64,000 nucleotides of DNA from Bacillota bacterium (GCA_023436225.1 JAEZKA010000072.1:1-64000), one strand, 5' to 3'. Shown: positions 8,030 through 17,043, numbered from the stretch's first letter. Numbers and translations: made by a program. The notes: generated from the letters alone by a model not told the origin.

Positions 8030-9115
8030 ATGATGCCATTATTGGTATTTAGAGAACGAGTAAAGAGTTTTTATCAAAGACATGATATATATATTAACCC
8101 GGCAGTTAAATTTATTTTTGCATTAATTTCGTTTATCGCGATTAATCAGGAAATTGGATTTGATTCCAGACTGAAATCGTTACCTGTGGTATTAGCATTA
8201 GCTTTGCTTAGTGCCTTTACCCCTTCCGCGATTATGGTTCTGATCGCAACCTTCATGGCTGCGCTGCATGTGTATTATGCCTCACCGATTTTGTCTATTT
8301 TGGTGATAATACTCTTCATGATCATTTATTTTCTGTTTGCAAGATTTACACCTCGGTATGGATATGTGGTATTAGCGATTCCGATTTTATATTTTTTAAA
8401 AATCCCCTATGTGATGCCGATTCTACTGGGAATTATAGCGAGTCCGGTGGCCATTGTATCAAGCGTGTGCGGTGTGTTGGTATACTATATTCTTCAACTG
8501 GTGAAGACGGCGGTGAATGTTCAGGTTAATCCTTCCGTGGATGATGTATTGAAGTTGTATACGGATGTAATCGACGGACTGATGAGCAATAAACAAATGA
8601 TAATGACAATAGTAATTTTTACTGCCATTATACTGGTTGTTTATTATGTTAGAAGAATGAAGTTTGACTACGCATTTGAAATATCAATTGCAGCCGGTGC
8701 CTTAACTAGTGTATTGGGATTTTTGATTAGTGACATTATATTAGATAAATCAGAGCAGATTCTTGCAATGATATTGGGAACTATAGTGTCGGGTGCTATC
8801 GTCTATGTTGTACAATTCTTTAAGCTTACACTGGATTATTCCGGAGTCGAGCATGCCCAGTTTGAGGATGATGTTTATTACTACTATGTTAAAGCGGTAC
8901 CTAAGGTAACCATAACAACACCTCAGATGAAGGTAAAGCATATTAATGTTAAGAATGTCTCACAGGAGGTAGTAAAAACGAGTTATCGTCATCAAAATAC
9001 AGAGGAAGAGGAATATGATGAGGATGAGGATGCTTATTTCGATAATGATAGTTTAGAGAATTTCAAGTATGACAATACGATGAAAGAAAATCGAAAGAAT
9101 AGGATGGACGAGTAA
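8030..9115 (+). CDS. Polytopic membrane protein of unknown function with acidic tail, upstream of cdaA
   Basis: The protein has 361 residues. About ten hydrophobic helices fill residues 20-270. They are followed by a soluble tail of about 90 residues that contains a strongly acidic run (EEEEYDEDEDAYFDND) and ends in basic residues. GGAGG is 8 bases before the ATG at 8030; ATG at 8033 is equally possible. No enzyme or transporter motif is recognisable. Its place between the small membrane protein and cdaA, with 56 bases to cdaA, suggests coexpression with the c-di-AMP module. It could be a transporter, a sensor or an assembly partner. Confidence 0.78.
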   Translation: MMPLLVFRERVKSFYQRHDIYINPAVKFIFALISFIAINQEIGFDSRLKSLPVVLALALLSAFTPSAIMVLIATFMAALHVYYASPILSILVIILFMIIYFLFARFTPRYGYVVLAIPILYFLKIPYVMPILLGIIASPVAIVSSVCGVLVYYILQLVKTAVNVQVNPSVDDVLKLYTDVIDGLMSNKQMIMTIVIFTAIILVVYYVRRMKFDYAFEISIAAGALTSVLGFLISDIILDKSEQILAMILGTIVSGAIVYVVQFFKLTLDYSGVEHAQFEDDVYYYYVKAVPKVTITTPQMKVKHINVKNVSQEVVKTSYRHQNTEEEEYDEDEDAYFDNDSLENFKYDNTMKENRKNRMDE

Positions 9116-9117
9116 AA

Positions 9118-9142
9118 CAATAGAAAGCATGCTTTCCATTGG
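9118..9142. repeat. Dispersed palindrome (ACAATAGAAAG family)
   Basis: CAATAGAAAGC and GCTTTCCATTG form a palindrome around ATG-CAT in the gap before cdaA. Related copies are at 18712, 29963 and 52561. Confidence 0.6.
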
Positions 9143-9171
9143 AACAAGTATTGGGGTAGGAGAGAGGGTAA

Positions 9172-10050
9172 ATGGAGACAATCAGAAACTTAATCAGAGA
9201 ATATTCTGTGTGGATTTCGATTCCGAAAATCTACCTGACAGATATCATTGAAATAATTATTCTTGCGTTCCTGATTTATAATGTCATTAAGTGGATCAAG
9301 AATACAAGAGCTTGGGCATTAGTTAAGGGTCTGATTGTTATTATGGTTTTTTGGCTTGTAGCTGTTATTCTGGAGCTGAATGTAGTGATATGGATTATTA
9401 AGAATACAATTAATGTAGGAATTATAGCGATTGTAATCATATTCCAACCGGAGTTTCGTAAAGCGTTGGAGCAGCTTGGACAGAAGAATCTAGTTAAATC
9501 CTTCATTACCTTTGATGACAGTAAGGATAAGAATGAGAAGTTTTCAGATCATACATTGAATGAGATTGTACGTGCCACCTTTGAACTGGCGAGAACAAAA
9601 ACAGGGGCTTTGATCGTTATGGAAGAGGAAACACCCCTACATGATTTTGAAAGCACCGGAATCTTTATTGACAGTATGATCAGTAGTGAGCTTCTAATTA
9701 ATATATTCGAACATAATACACCTTTGCATGACGGGGCAGTAATTCTTCGGGGTAATCGAGTGGCAGCGGCCACCTGTTATCTTCCTTTATCAGATAATAT
9801 GCAGCTTAGTAAGGACTTAGGTACAAGGCACAGAGCAGGAATTGGTATCAGTGAGGTATCGGATAGTCTTACAATCATTGTTTCTGAAGAGACAGGAAAG
9901 GTATCAATTGCCAAAGGAGGAAAACTAATTCGTAATGTTGATGGTGATTATCTTAGAGCGAAGCTCTTAGATATACAGCACAAATCCGCCGAACCAAAAA
10001 AGTTAAAATTGTGGAAGGGGAGAATAAAGAGTGAAAGAGAAGTTGACTAG
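9172..10050 (+). CDS. cdaA: Diadenylate cyclase CdaA
   Basis: The protein has 292 residues, close to the usual CdaA length. Three N-terminal transmembrane helices (about residues 20-90) precede the DAC domain. The catalytic motifs are visible: Asp187-Gly188-Ala189 and Thr218-Arg219-His220-Arg221. The enzyme condenses two ATP into cyclic di-AMP at the inner face of the membrane, which controls potassium and osmolyte transport and wall homeostasis in Firmicutes. The ATG follows a GGAGAGAGGG site. The 3' end overlaps the regulatory partner gene by 20 bases, the classic cdaA-cdaR arrangement. The usual third gene, glmM, is not here; an HPr gene takes its place. Confidence 0.96.
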   Translation: METIRNLIREYSVWISIPKIYLTDIIEIIILAFLIYNVIKWIKNTRAWALVKGLIVIMVFWLVAVILELNVVIWIIKNTINVGIIAIVIIFQPEFRKALEQLGQKNLVKSFITFDDSKDKNEKFSDHTLNEIVRATFELARTKTGALIVMEEETPLHDFESTGIFIDSMISSELLINIFEHNTPLHDGAVILRGNRVAAATCYLPLSDNMQLSKDLGTRHRAGIGISEVSDSLTIIVSEETGKVSIAKGGKLIRNVDGDYLRAKLLDIQHKSAEPKKLKLWKGRIKSEREVD

Positions 10051-11263
10051 AAATATCGGCTTAAAAATTCTGTCCATTATTCTTGCCGCAATTCTATGGC
10101 TTATCATAACGAATGTGGATGATCCTATAACCCCTGGACATTTTAATAATGTTCCTGTAAAAATATTGAATGCGGATGCTATTGATGCTATCAGTACGAG
10201 TGATATGGTATATGAGATCGTGGAGGGCGCAACCATTGATTTTAAGTTTGCAGCGAGAAGGACGATCATAGACAATATCTCACTTTCTGATTTTGAGGTA
10301 ACCGCTGATTTTGCTAAGCTTTCCGACGTGAATGCAGTTACAATAGATATTAAATGTCCCAGATACGGAGATAATGTTACGATAACAGAAGGTCTCTACC
10401 AGGTAATGAAGATTAATTTGGAGGAACTGGTTAGCAAGAATTTTAAGGTGACGGTAGTATCCAAAGGCGAACCTGCTGAGGGATATTATATAGGAGAGAA
10501 AACGGCCAGTACAATTATCACGGTGTCTGGACCGAAAAGCAAGATTGAACGGATTAAGGAAATTGTAGCAGAAGTTAATGTAGCTGGTGCTTCAGAAACC
10601 TATAGCAGCTATGAGAAATTAAGAGCGTTTGATGAAGAGGGAGAAGAGATCAGTTCTAATCTTACCTTTAGTCCGAGCTATGTATCGATTAATGTTAAGG
10701 TATATGAGACGAAAGAGATAAATTTAAAGATCAAAACGGTAGGAAATCCGGCTCCTGGATATACCTTAGCCGGAGTTGACTTTGAACCGAAAACCATAGA
10801 AATTGCGGGAGCAAATGATATTCTGAACAATATCACTGAATTACTGATCGAAGAGGATATCAGTAATTCTATGGATAACATCCAAAAGGAAGTTAATCTT
10901 CAGGAACAATTAGGCGAAGGATTATTGCCGGTCGGTAATGATGAGACAGTTGTTGTTAATATTTTAATTGAGAAGGCTTCTACAAAGGAAATTACGATCT
11001 GGTCGGGAGATATTGAGGTTAAGAATCGACCTAGCAATATAGAATTAGCTTTTCTCACCGCTGGACCTATCAATGTTATGGTAACCGGTCCAGCCAGTGA
11101 ATTAAAAGAGATAAGCAGACATTCCATGAAGCCATTTATTGATTTGAAGGATTATACCTATGGTACCTATGCAGTTAAACTGCAGATGGAGGGTGGAACG
11201 TTCGCAACATTAGTAGATAATCAGAATGTTAGTGTCAATTTATCAGCGGAAGGACAGCAGTGA
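10031..11263 (+). CDS. cdaR: YbbR-domain protein CdaR, CdaA regulator
   Basis: The protein has 410 residues. One N-terminal membrane anchor (IGLKILSIILAAILWLIITN) is followed by about four extracytoplasmic YbbR repeats, each with the family's TVSGP/TGP-type turn (for example TVSGPKSKI and MVTGPASEL). CdaR binds CdaA across the membrane and modulates its activity. A GTG start at 10031 overlaps the end of cdaA, preceded by GGGGAGAATAAAGA. The protein is 20 bases from the next start, consistent with one operon. Confidence 0.92.
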   Translation: MKEKLTRNIGLKILSIILAAILWLIITNVDDPITPGHFNNVPVKILNADAIDAISTSDMVYEIVEGATIDFKFAARRTIIDNISLSDFEVTADFAKLSDVNAVTIDIKCPRYGDNVTITEGLYQVMKINLEELVSKNFKVTVVSKGEPAEGYYIGEKTASTIITVSGPKSKIERIKEIVAEVNVAGASETYSSYEKLRAFDEEGEEISSNLTFSPSYVSINVKVYETKEINLKIKTVGNPAPGYTLAGVDFEPKTIEIAGANDILNNITELLIEEDISNSMDNIQKEVNLQEQLGEGLLPVGNDETVVVNILIEKASTKEITIWSGDIEVKNRPSNIELAFLTAGPINVMVTGPASELKEISRHSMKPFIDLKDYTYGTYAVKLQMEGGTFATLVDNQNVSVNLSAEGQQ

Positions 11264-11283
11264 CCAAAGATTGGAGGTATTAC

Positions 11284-11562
11284 ATGGTTAGTACAAAGAT
11301 ATTGATTGATATTCCTGCAGGATTACATTTGAGACCAATCAGTGTATTATGTAATAGGGCAATTGACTTTAAAGCTACCGTAACCATTCGCCTCGGTGAG
11401 AAATCCGTTAACGCGAAAAGCGTATTGGGCGTATTATCTGCCTGTGTTAAGCATGGAGATGAGATTGATCTGATCTGTGAGGGACCGGATGAGGAAGAAG
11501 CCCTGAATATATTGAGTAATATGATAAAATGTGGACTTGGTGATGAATTTATCAAAAAGTAG
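11284..11562 (+). CDS. ptsH: HPr family phosphocarrier protein
   Basis: The protein has 92 residues, the normal length of HPr. His15 lies in GLHLRP (the usual motif is GLHARP) and Ser46 in the NAKSVLG segment, both at canonical positions. It therefore keeps the PTS phosphotransfer histidine and the HPrK-regulated serine, and is not a Crh (which lacks His15). It would pass phosphate from Enzyme I to sugar permeases and act as a CcpA corepressor. ATG at 11284 has GGAGG 7 bases upstream. It is 20 bases after cdaR, so carbon status and c-di-AMP synthesis are probably cotranscribed. Whether it is the main HPr or a paralogue cannot be decided from this window. Confidence 0.85.
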   Translation: MVSTKILIDIPAGLHLRPISVLCNRAIDFKATVTIRLGEKSVNAKSVLGVLSACVKHGDEIDLICEGPDEEEALNILSNMIKCGLGDEFIKK

Positions 11563-11591
11563 TTGTAAAAGATTTTCCATAATGATATAAT

Positions 11592-11634
11592 GAAGGTCAC
11601 TATCAAAGGCTTTATAGTCAGTGAGTGGCCTTTC
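11592..11634 (+). terminator. Terminator of the cdaA operon
   Basis: GAAGGTCACT pairs with AGTGGCCTTTC (one wobble) around a loop that holds its own short stem, followed by TTTCCTATTT. It is 30 bases after the HPr stop. Confidence 0.75.
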
Positions 11635-11790
11635 CTATTTACTTCCTAAAAATGGGAAGTCGATACTTTTGATTATATGATACAAAAAATTTCTGCGAAG
11701 CTGTTATTTTATGTATATAAGAATACATAACATCGTTTGATTTATTTATTACATTGATAGTTACTAATTTTTGAAATATATTCAAAACAC

Positions 11791-11890
11791 CATGTAGACA
11801 GCGATATTACCATAGGGCTTTATCAGCTATCTTGTGGTGTACTCCTAGCCATTGACTTCAACGGAGTAAAGCGTTAATCCGCTGTCCATG
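11791..11890 (+). ncRNA. Candidate structured RNA with a three-way junction
   Basis: A closing stem of 11 bp (CATG-ta-GACAGCG at 11791-11803 with CGCTGTCCATG at 11880-11890) encloses two internal hairpins. One is ACCATAG with CTAT and TGGT (about 11809-11838). The other is ACTCC (11841-11845) with GGAGT (11863-11867). Conserved-looking single strands, including AAAGCGTTAATC, lie in the junction. The design is riboswitch-like, but I cannot match it to a known class. It lies between the HPr terminator and leuA, on the leuA strand. Confidence 0.4.
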
Positions 11891-11920
11891 CAATGGATTG
11901 GACTGTTAAACTATAGAGAA

Positions 11921-12127
11921 AGTATAGAAAAGCGTCTGCGAAGCGGATGCTTTTCTATAAATACAAGATACATAAAATATCAGCGAAGCGGATATTTATG
12001 AATACAAGATACTTAAATATCAGCGAAGCGGATATTTATGAATACAAGATACAAAAATATCTGTGAAACAGATATTTATGAATACAAGATACAAAAATAT
12101 CTGCAAAGCGGATATTTATATATATAA
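11921..12127 (+). repeat. Tandem 40-bp hairpin repeats with GCGAAGC loops
   Basis: Four exact-length 40-bp units start at 11971, 12011, 12051 and 12091, after a diverged unit at about 11929-11970. Each unit contains the palindrome AAATATC-(loop)-GATATTT with a GAA or AAA loop, then TATGAATACAAGATAC. In unit 3 the loop-closing bases change to TGT-GAA-ACA, so both arms changed together and pairing is kept. The array ends 148 bases before leuA. Confidence 0.9.
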
Positions 12128-12274
12128 AAGGAAAGGAATTGATGTCGTTGGGACTCGAGTAGATAATACCAAGTTATTTATTATCAAGTTATACAGCGTG
12201 ATATATCGACTCCGTCGTTAATGTGATGTTATTTGTTTGAAAGGAACTATCATATTAATCAGGAGGATGTTATT

Positions 12275-13942
12275 ATGTTGAATTTTAAAAGATATCAGAG
12301 GAACCCGATTGTAGCCTTGTCAGATAGACAATGGCCGTGCAAACAGATTGAAAAGGCACCCATTTGGTGCAGCGTGGATTTAAGAGATGGTAATCAGGCA
12401 TTAATCGAGCCTATGGTGGTTGAAGAGAAGGTAGAATTCTTTCAATTATTAGTAAAGTTGGGCTTTAAAGAGATAGAAGTAGGTTTTCCCTCTGCTTCAC
12501 AGATTGAGTTTGATTTCTTAAGACAGTTGGTTGACCGGAAATTGATTCCGGAAGATGTTACCATTCAGGTTCTGGTACAATGCAGAGAGCATTTACTGAA
12601 AAGAACCTTTGAATCATTGGAGGGTGTAAAACGTGCAATAGTGCATATTTATAACTCTACCTCTACCTTACAAAGAGACGTAGTATTTCATATGTCCAAG
12701 GAAGAAATCAAGCAGATTGCGATTGAGGGAACAAAACTGGTGAAGGAATATGCGAAGAATTTTCCGGGAGAGATAATTCTGGAATATTCACCGGAGAGCT
12801 TTAGTGGAACGGAAGTAGATTATGCCTTAGAAATCTGTAGTGCTGTGCAGGATATCTGGGAACCTACCCCTGAGAAGAAGATTATCATTAATCTCCCAGC
12901 AACGGTTGAGATGAATACACCGAATGTATACGCTGATCAGATTGAGTGGATGAGTCGAAATTTTAAAGACCGGGATTCAATTATTTTAAGTGTCCACCCT
13001 CATAATGATCGTGGCACAGGTGTTGCGATTGCTGAGTTGGCAATACTGGCTGGTGCTGACAGAGTGGAAGGAACCTTATTTGGTAATGGTGAAAGAACGG
13101 GTAATGTTGATATCTTAACCTTAGCATACAACATGTTTTCGCAGGGGATTGATCCTGTGCTGGATATTGATAATATTAACGATATTATAGAAGCGTATGA
13201 ACGTCTTTGCAAGATGAGAGTACATGAAAGACATCCATATGCAGGCAAATTGGTATTTACTGCATTCTCTGGTTCTCATCAGGATGCGATTAATAAGGGT
13301 ATTCAGGCGATGAAAGAGCGTAACAGTACCTTCTGGGCTGTTCCCTATCTTCCCATCGATCCTTCGGACATCGGAAGGCAGTATGAACCGATTGTTCGTA
13401 TTAACAGCCAGTCCGGTAAGGGTGGAGTTGCCTTTATTATGGAGAATTACTTCGGCTTCAAGCTGCCTAAGGGTATGCATAAGGAATTTGCGGATGTGAT
13501 TCAAAAATTATCCGAGACTCAGGGAGAGATTTCACCGGATCAGATTATGAATGAATTCAAGGCTTGCTATCTGGAGAGGAAGGAGCCTTTACACTTTAAT
13601 AAATGTAGGACCTGGGATAATACCGATCGTGATGAAGCTTGTACCAGTGCTGAGGTCACTTACTCCAACAGTGGGATGGAGAAGACCTTTACTGCTACAG
13701 GGAACGGACCGATTGATGCTGTACAGAGAGGCTTGATGAAGGAGCTTGGTATTGAAATCAAAGTTCTCGACTATACTGAGCATGCCCTTGGTGGAGGAGC
13801 AAATGCACAGGCTGCAGCATATATTCATATGCTTGATATGAAGACCGGAAGAACGACCTTCGGTGTTGGTGTGAGCTCCAATATTACAAGAGCTTCTATT
13901 CGTGCAATCTTCAGTGCACTGAATCGCTTGGGGTTGAATTAA
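12275..13942 (+). CDS. leuA: 2-isopropylmalate synthase
   Basis: The protein has 555 residues and is of the longer LeuA type. Residues 30-310 form the HMGL-like TIM barrel, with the metal and substrate motifs SVDLRDGNQAL (about residues 34-44) and HPHNDRGTGVA, and GNGERTGNVD. The C-terminal 130 residues form the leucine-sensing dimer domain (LGGGANAQAAAYI). It condenses acetyl-CoA with 2-ketoisovalerate as the first committed step of leucine synthesis. AGGAGG lies 10 bases before the ATG at 12275; the frame extends upstream but has no ribosome site there. The gene is monocistronic: the rest of leuBCD is not adjacent. No leucine T-box is recognisable in its long 5' region. Confidence 0.95.
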   Translation: MLNFKRYQRNPIVALSDRQWPCKQIEKAPIWCSVDLRDGNQALIEPMVVEEKVEFFQLLVKLGFKEIEVGFPSASQIEFDFLRQLVDRKLIPEDVTIQVLVQCREHLLKRTFESLEGVKRAIVHIYNSTSTLQRDVVFHMSKEEIKQIAIEGTKLVKEYAKNFPGEIILEYSPESFSGTEVDYALEICSAVQDIWEPTPEKKIIINLPATVEMNTPNVYADQIEWMSRNFKDRDSIILSVHPHNDRGTGVAIAELAILAGADRVEGTLFGNGERTGNVDILTLAYNMFSQGIDPVLDIDNINDIIEAYERLCKMRVHERHPYAGKLVFTAFSGSHQDAINKGIQAMKERNSTFWAVPYLPIDPSDIGRQYEPIVRINSQSGKGGVAFIMENYFGFKLPKGMHKEFADVIQKLSETQGEISPDQIMNEFKACYLERKEPLHFNKCRTWDNTDRDEACTSAEVTYSNSGMEKTFTATGNGPIDAVQRGLMKELGIEIKVLDYTEHALGGGANAQAAAYIHMLDMKTGRTTFGVGVSSNITRASIRAIFSALNRLGLN

Positions 13943-13976
13943 AGTCTGATTAATGGATAGTGAAGAAGTTTAGTTT

Positions 13977-14009
13977 TAGGGGGGGTGTTGTAAACACCCC
14001 CCTATTTTT
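13977..14009 (+). terminator. Terminator of leuA
   Basis: TAGGGGGGGTGTT and AACACCCCCCTA form a perfect 12-bp stem with a 3-base loop, followed by TTTTTG. Confidence 0.95.
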
Positions 14010-14015
14010 GTTGTA

Positions 14016-14041
14016 GTGTGTCCAGCGAAGCTGGACTACAC
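14016..14041. repeat. GCGAAGC-type palindrome
   Basis: GTGTGTCCAGC and GCTGGACTACAC pair around GAA, giving another AGCGAAGCT mini-hairpin of the type found before leuA. The remaining gap to 14,301 holds no gene or other element I can identify. Confidence 0.7.
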
Positions 14042-14301
14042 TCGCCACGGAATGCAGTATTGCATGTATTCATTTGGTTGGCTTGCCCTTGTCGTCGGCT
14101 GGTCTTGCTATTAGTAATTCGATGTCGATTCGGGTATTGGAATAGGGAGTGGGGGGATTGAAGATTATATATTGCCTAGGAAGTGATGCGGTTTAAAATT
14201 ACACTGATTAAGATTGGATATTGATTGTTAAAAGGAGCTTTTTTAGGCAAGAATCAATATATTGAAAGATGTTTTGGAATCAGAGGGAGAGGGGGCTAAA
14301 C

Positions 14302-14330
14302 TTGACTATCCTTCCTTAAAATGCTATAAT
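14302..14330 (+). promoter_or_regulatory. Sigma-A promoter of the glycopolymer locus
   Basis: TTGACT (14302-14307) and TATAAT (14325-14330) have a 17-bp spacer. The start codon of the first glycopolymer gene is 60 bases downstream. Confidence 0.85.
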
Positions 14331-14389
14331 TCCTATGCTGTGGTTTCTGGATGATGAGATGATTCCAAAATACATGGAGGACTGAAATT

Positions 14390-16813
14390 ATGAAAACAAG
14401 TATTATTATTCCTTATCATAAAGGAGAAGCTTATCTTAAAGACTGCTTAGATAGTCTTAAAGATCAAACCGGCAGTGATATGGAAATACTTCTGATCTGT
14501 GATCATGTGGATGAGAAGGAGCTTGAATGTCTTTCGGACTATGAAGAATTATCAATTCAAGTCTATTACCTGCAGAATAAAACCGGTGTTGCGGCAGCCA
14601 GAAATCTTGGGCTCGATAAGGCAACTGGTGATTATGTTTATTTTTTGGACAGTGATGATTATTTATACGGAAATACCATAGAAAATTTAGTTCTTGCAGC
14701 GCAGGAACGGGACGATGATATCGTATATGGTAAGAAAAAGTCTACCTGGTTTGGCAGGAGTGTTTTCCTAACACAAAAGCAGGAGCAGGAAACCGGTGAC
14801 GAAGAAGAGGAAATCGAAGCAAGTTCTGCAGATTCCGCAGAATTGCGGGCTGAGAATAATGTTGAAGACGGTAGTACGGAAGATGGTACTCGTCATGATG
14901 AAGCTGATGATGGAGAAAGCTCCGATGATACATCGGTCGATCATGATATACCGGATGATTCTGAGGAGTATTGTAAGTCGGACAAGGAAAAAGCAGAAGA
15001 GTCCGAACAATCGGAAGAAACTCTTTCGGAAGAAGAATTGCTTCGATTAAAGGAAGTACGGATTAGGCAAGCATACCGCATATTGGTAGCTAAGCGTAAG
15101 GGTGTTCGTAATATATCGGTACTGAATATTTTATTTAAGAGAAGCTTTTTGGAAGAGAATAAGCTTCGATTCTCAGAAAATTTGGTTTACATGTCCGACG
15201 TACCGTTTCTTATGGAAGCGCTGTCTAAGACAGAGAAGCTGCGCAAACGCTTATCTGCTATGTATATTAAGAGAAAGCATAATGACACTATTAATTTTCC
15301 ATCTCTATCTCAGATTAAAGATCCAAATCGTTTTTATGAATTCTTGGATACTTATTATGAAACCACGCAGAAAATTCCAAGGGATTCTGAATTAAGAAAC
15401 CATTTTGACAGAAAATACATCTCTTACTATACCAGAGTCTATGCTCCAAAGCTTAAGCGTAGCAATAATCCTGTATGGCAGGAAGATAATTTCATAAGCA
15501 TGAGTAATATAATAAGCCAGATGAACCCGGAGGTTATTAAAGCTCAGAAGGGTTATAAAAAGCGAATTATCAACGCTTTGATTAAAAAGAATGTGGTTGC
15601 ATCCCGGCGGATAGTAACAATTCATCTAGCTTACCGAAAGCTAAAAAGAATTCTAAAAAGTAAAAAGGCATTCTATAAGACACTATATAATCGTATATTC
15701 CTGAAACGTCCGATTCTTACAGATACCATTCTTTTTGAGAGCTTCTTTGGAAAGAATTATTCAGATAGTCCAAAATACATTTACGAATATATCTCAAAGA
15801 ATAAACCTAATAAATATAAGTGTGTTTGGGTTATTGATAAGAAGGGGACGAAAATTCCTTTTAAACATAAGAAGATTAAGAGATATTCCCTTTGGTATTA
15901 TTTTTACCTTGCGCGTAGTAAATATTTTGTATTTAATGGCAGGCAGCCGGAATGGGCAGTGAAGAGAAAAGGTAGTATTTTTCTCCAGACCTGGCATGGT
16001 ACTCCACTTAAAAAGCTGGTTTTTGATATGGATGATATTACCTCGGCATCGCCAAAATATAAGCAGCAGGTGTATAAGCAGTCACGTGCCTGGGATTATT
16101 TAATTTCACCCAATGCCTTCTGTAGTGAGATCTTCCCTAGATGCTTCATGTATAGGAATAACCTATTGGAAACCGGTTATCCGAGAAATGATATTATGCA
16201 TGCAAAGGACAGAGATGAGATTGCTGTTAGAATTCGAAAACAGTTAGGGGTTCCTCTAGACAAGAAAACCATCCTCTATGCACCTACCTGGAGGGATGAT
16301 GAGTTTTATGGTAAAGGGCGATATAAATTTGAATTACAATTAGACCTTAAGAGAATGCAAGAATGTCTTGGCGACCAGTACGTGGTTTTGCTTCGTACTC
16401 ATTACTTCATCGCAGATTCTTTGGATGTAGGCTCTTATGGTGGGTTTGCATATAATGTAAGTAAATATGATGATATTTCAGAGCTATATCTGATCTCGGA
16501 TATTTTGATTACGGATTATTCCTCAGTATTCTTTGATTATGCAAATTTAAAACGGCCGATGCTGTTCTATACCTATGATCTGGAGAAGTACAGGGATATC
16601 CTTAGAGGCTTCTATCTGGATATCGAGAAGGAAGTACCCGGTCCACTATTATATACAACGGATGAGGTAATTGATGCGGTCAAAAATATTGATGAGGTGG
16701 CTCGTAATTATAAACAAAGATATGAGGAATTCTACCACAGATTTTGTGAATGGGAAGATGGACATGCTGCAGAAAAAGTGGTAAAATCAGTCTTTATGAA
16801 TAGTGAAAAATAA
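14390..16813 (+). CDS. Fusion of GT2 glycosyltransferase and CDP-glycerol glycerophosphotransferase
   Basis: The protein has 807 residues. Residues 1-125 are the N-terminal half of a GT-A fold (SIIIPYHKGE, then YFLDSDD with the metal-binding Asp residues). Residues about 131-220 are an extremely acidic, low-complexity insertion. Residues about 225-330 resume the GT2 domain (LFKRSFLEEN). Residues about 440-800 are a PF04464 glycerophosphotransferase with TWHGTPLKKL, YAPTWRDDEF and LITDYSSVFFD. The C-terminal half would polymerise or prime poly(glycerol-phosphate) from CDP-glycerol, the N-terminal half would add a sugar. It is the first gene of the teichoic-acid-like locus, with a GGAGG site 10 bases before the start. 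The exact polymer is unknown. Confidence 0.87.
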   Translation: MKTSIIIPYHKGEAYLKDCLDSLKDQTGSDMEILLICDHVDEKELECLSDYEELSIQVYYLQNKTGVAAARNLGLDKATGDYVYFLDSDDYLYGNTIENLVLAAQERDDDIVYGKKKSTWFGRSVFLTQKQEQETGDEEEEIEASSADSAELRAENNVEDGSTEDGTRHDEADDGESSDDTSVDHDIPDDSEEYCKSDKEKAEESEQSEETLSEEELLRLKEVRIRQAYRILVAKRKGVRNISVLNILFKRSFLEENKLRFSENLVYMSDVPFLMEALSKTEKLRKRLSAMYIKRKHNDTINFPSLSQIKDPNRFYEFLDTYYETTQKIPRDSELRNHFDRKYISYYTRVYAPKLKRSNNPVWQEDNFISMSNIISQMNPEVIKAQKGYKKRIINALIKKNVVASRRIVTIHLAYRKLKRILKSKKAFYKTLYNRIFLKRPILTDTILFESFFGKNYSDSPKYIYEYISKNKPNKYKCVWVIDKKGTKIPFKHKKIKRYSLWYYFYLARSKYFVFNGRQPEWAVKRKGSIFLQTWHGTPLKKLVFDMDDITSASPKYKQQVYKQSRAWDYLISPNAFCSEIFPRCFMYRNNLLETGYPRNDIMHAKDRDEIAVRIRKQLGVPLDKKTILYAPTWRDDEFYGKGRYKFELQLDLKRMQECLGDQYVVLLRTHYFIADSLDVGSYGGFAYNVSKYDDISELYLISDILITDYSSVFFDYANLKRPMLFYTYDLEKYRDILRGFYLDIEKEVPGPLLYTTDEVIDAVKNIDEVARNYKQRYEEFYHRFCEWEDGHAAEKVVKSVFMNSEK

Positions 16814-17043
16814 AGCTGTTCACACTTAGTTGTCTGTGCCTATGTTATCCCAAATTGTATGGAACACTTGGCACAATTTAAGGGTAGGTATGTTATGTGA
16901 GCGTGTATTTAAAGAGCAGGCAATGAGCTTTAGTTATATTAGTTATTATATTTCATATGAGTGCGAAGGAGTCAGTCGGATCGATTTACGACGGTAAGGA
17001 GTGATTATGACTGCTTTTCAAGGGGTAGCACGGGAGGTAACGA

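Noticed and set aside
9172..11263. ydaO-type c-di-AMP riboswitch near the cdaA operon
   Set aside because: None of the conserved ydaO core sequences was seen upstream of the operon or before leuA.
11921..12127. CRISPR array
   Set aside because: The 40-bp periodic units have no unique spacers: the whole unit is repeated, and no cas genes are present.
12128..12274. Leucine attenuator or T-box before leuA
   Set aside because: No Leu-rich leader peptide and no T-box sequence (AGGGTGG-ACCGCG type) was found.
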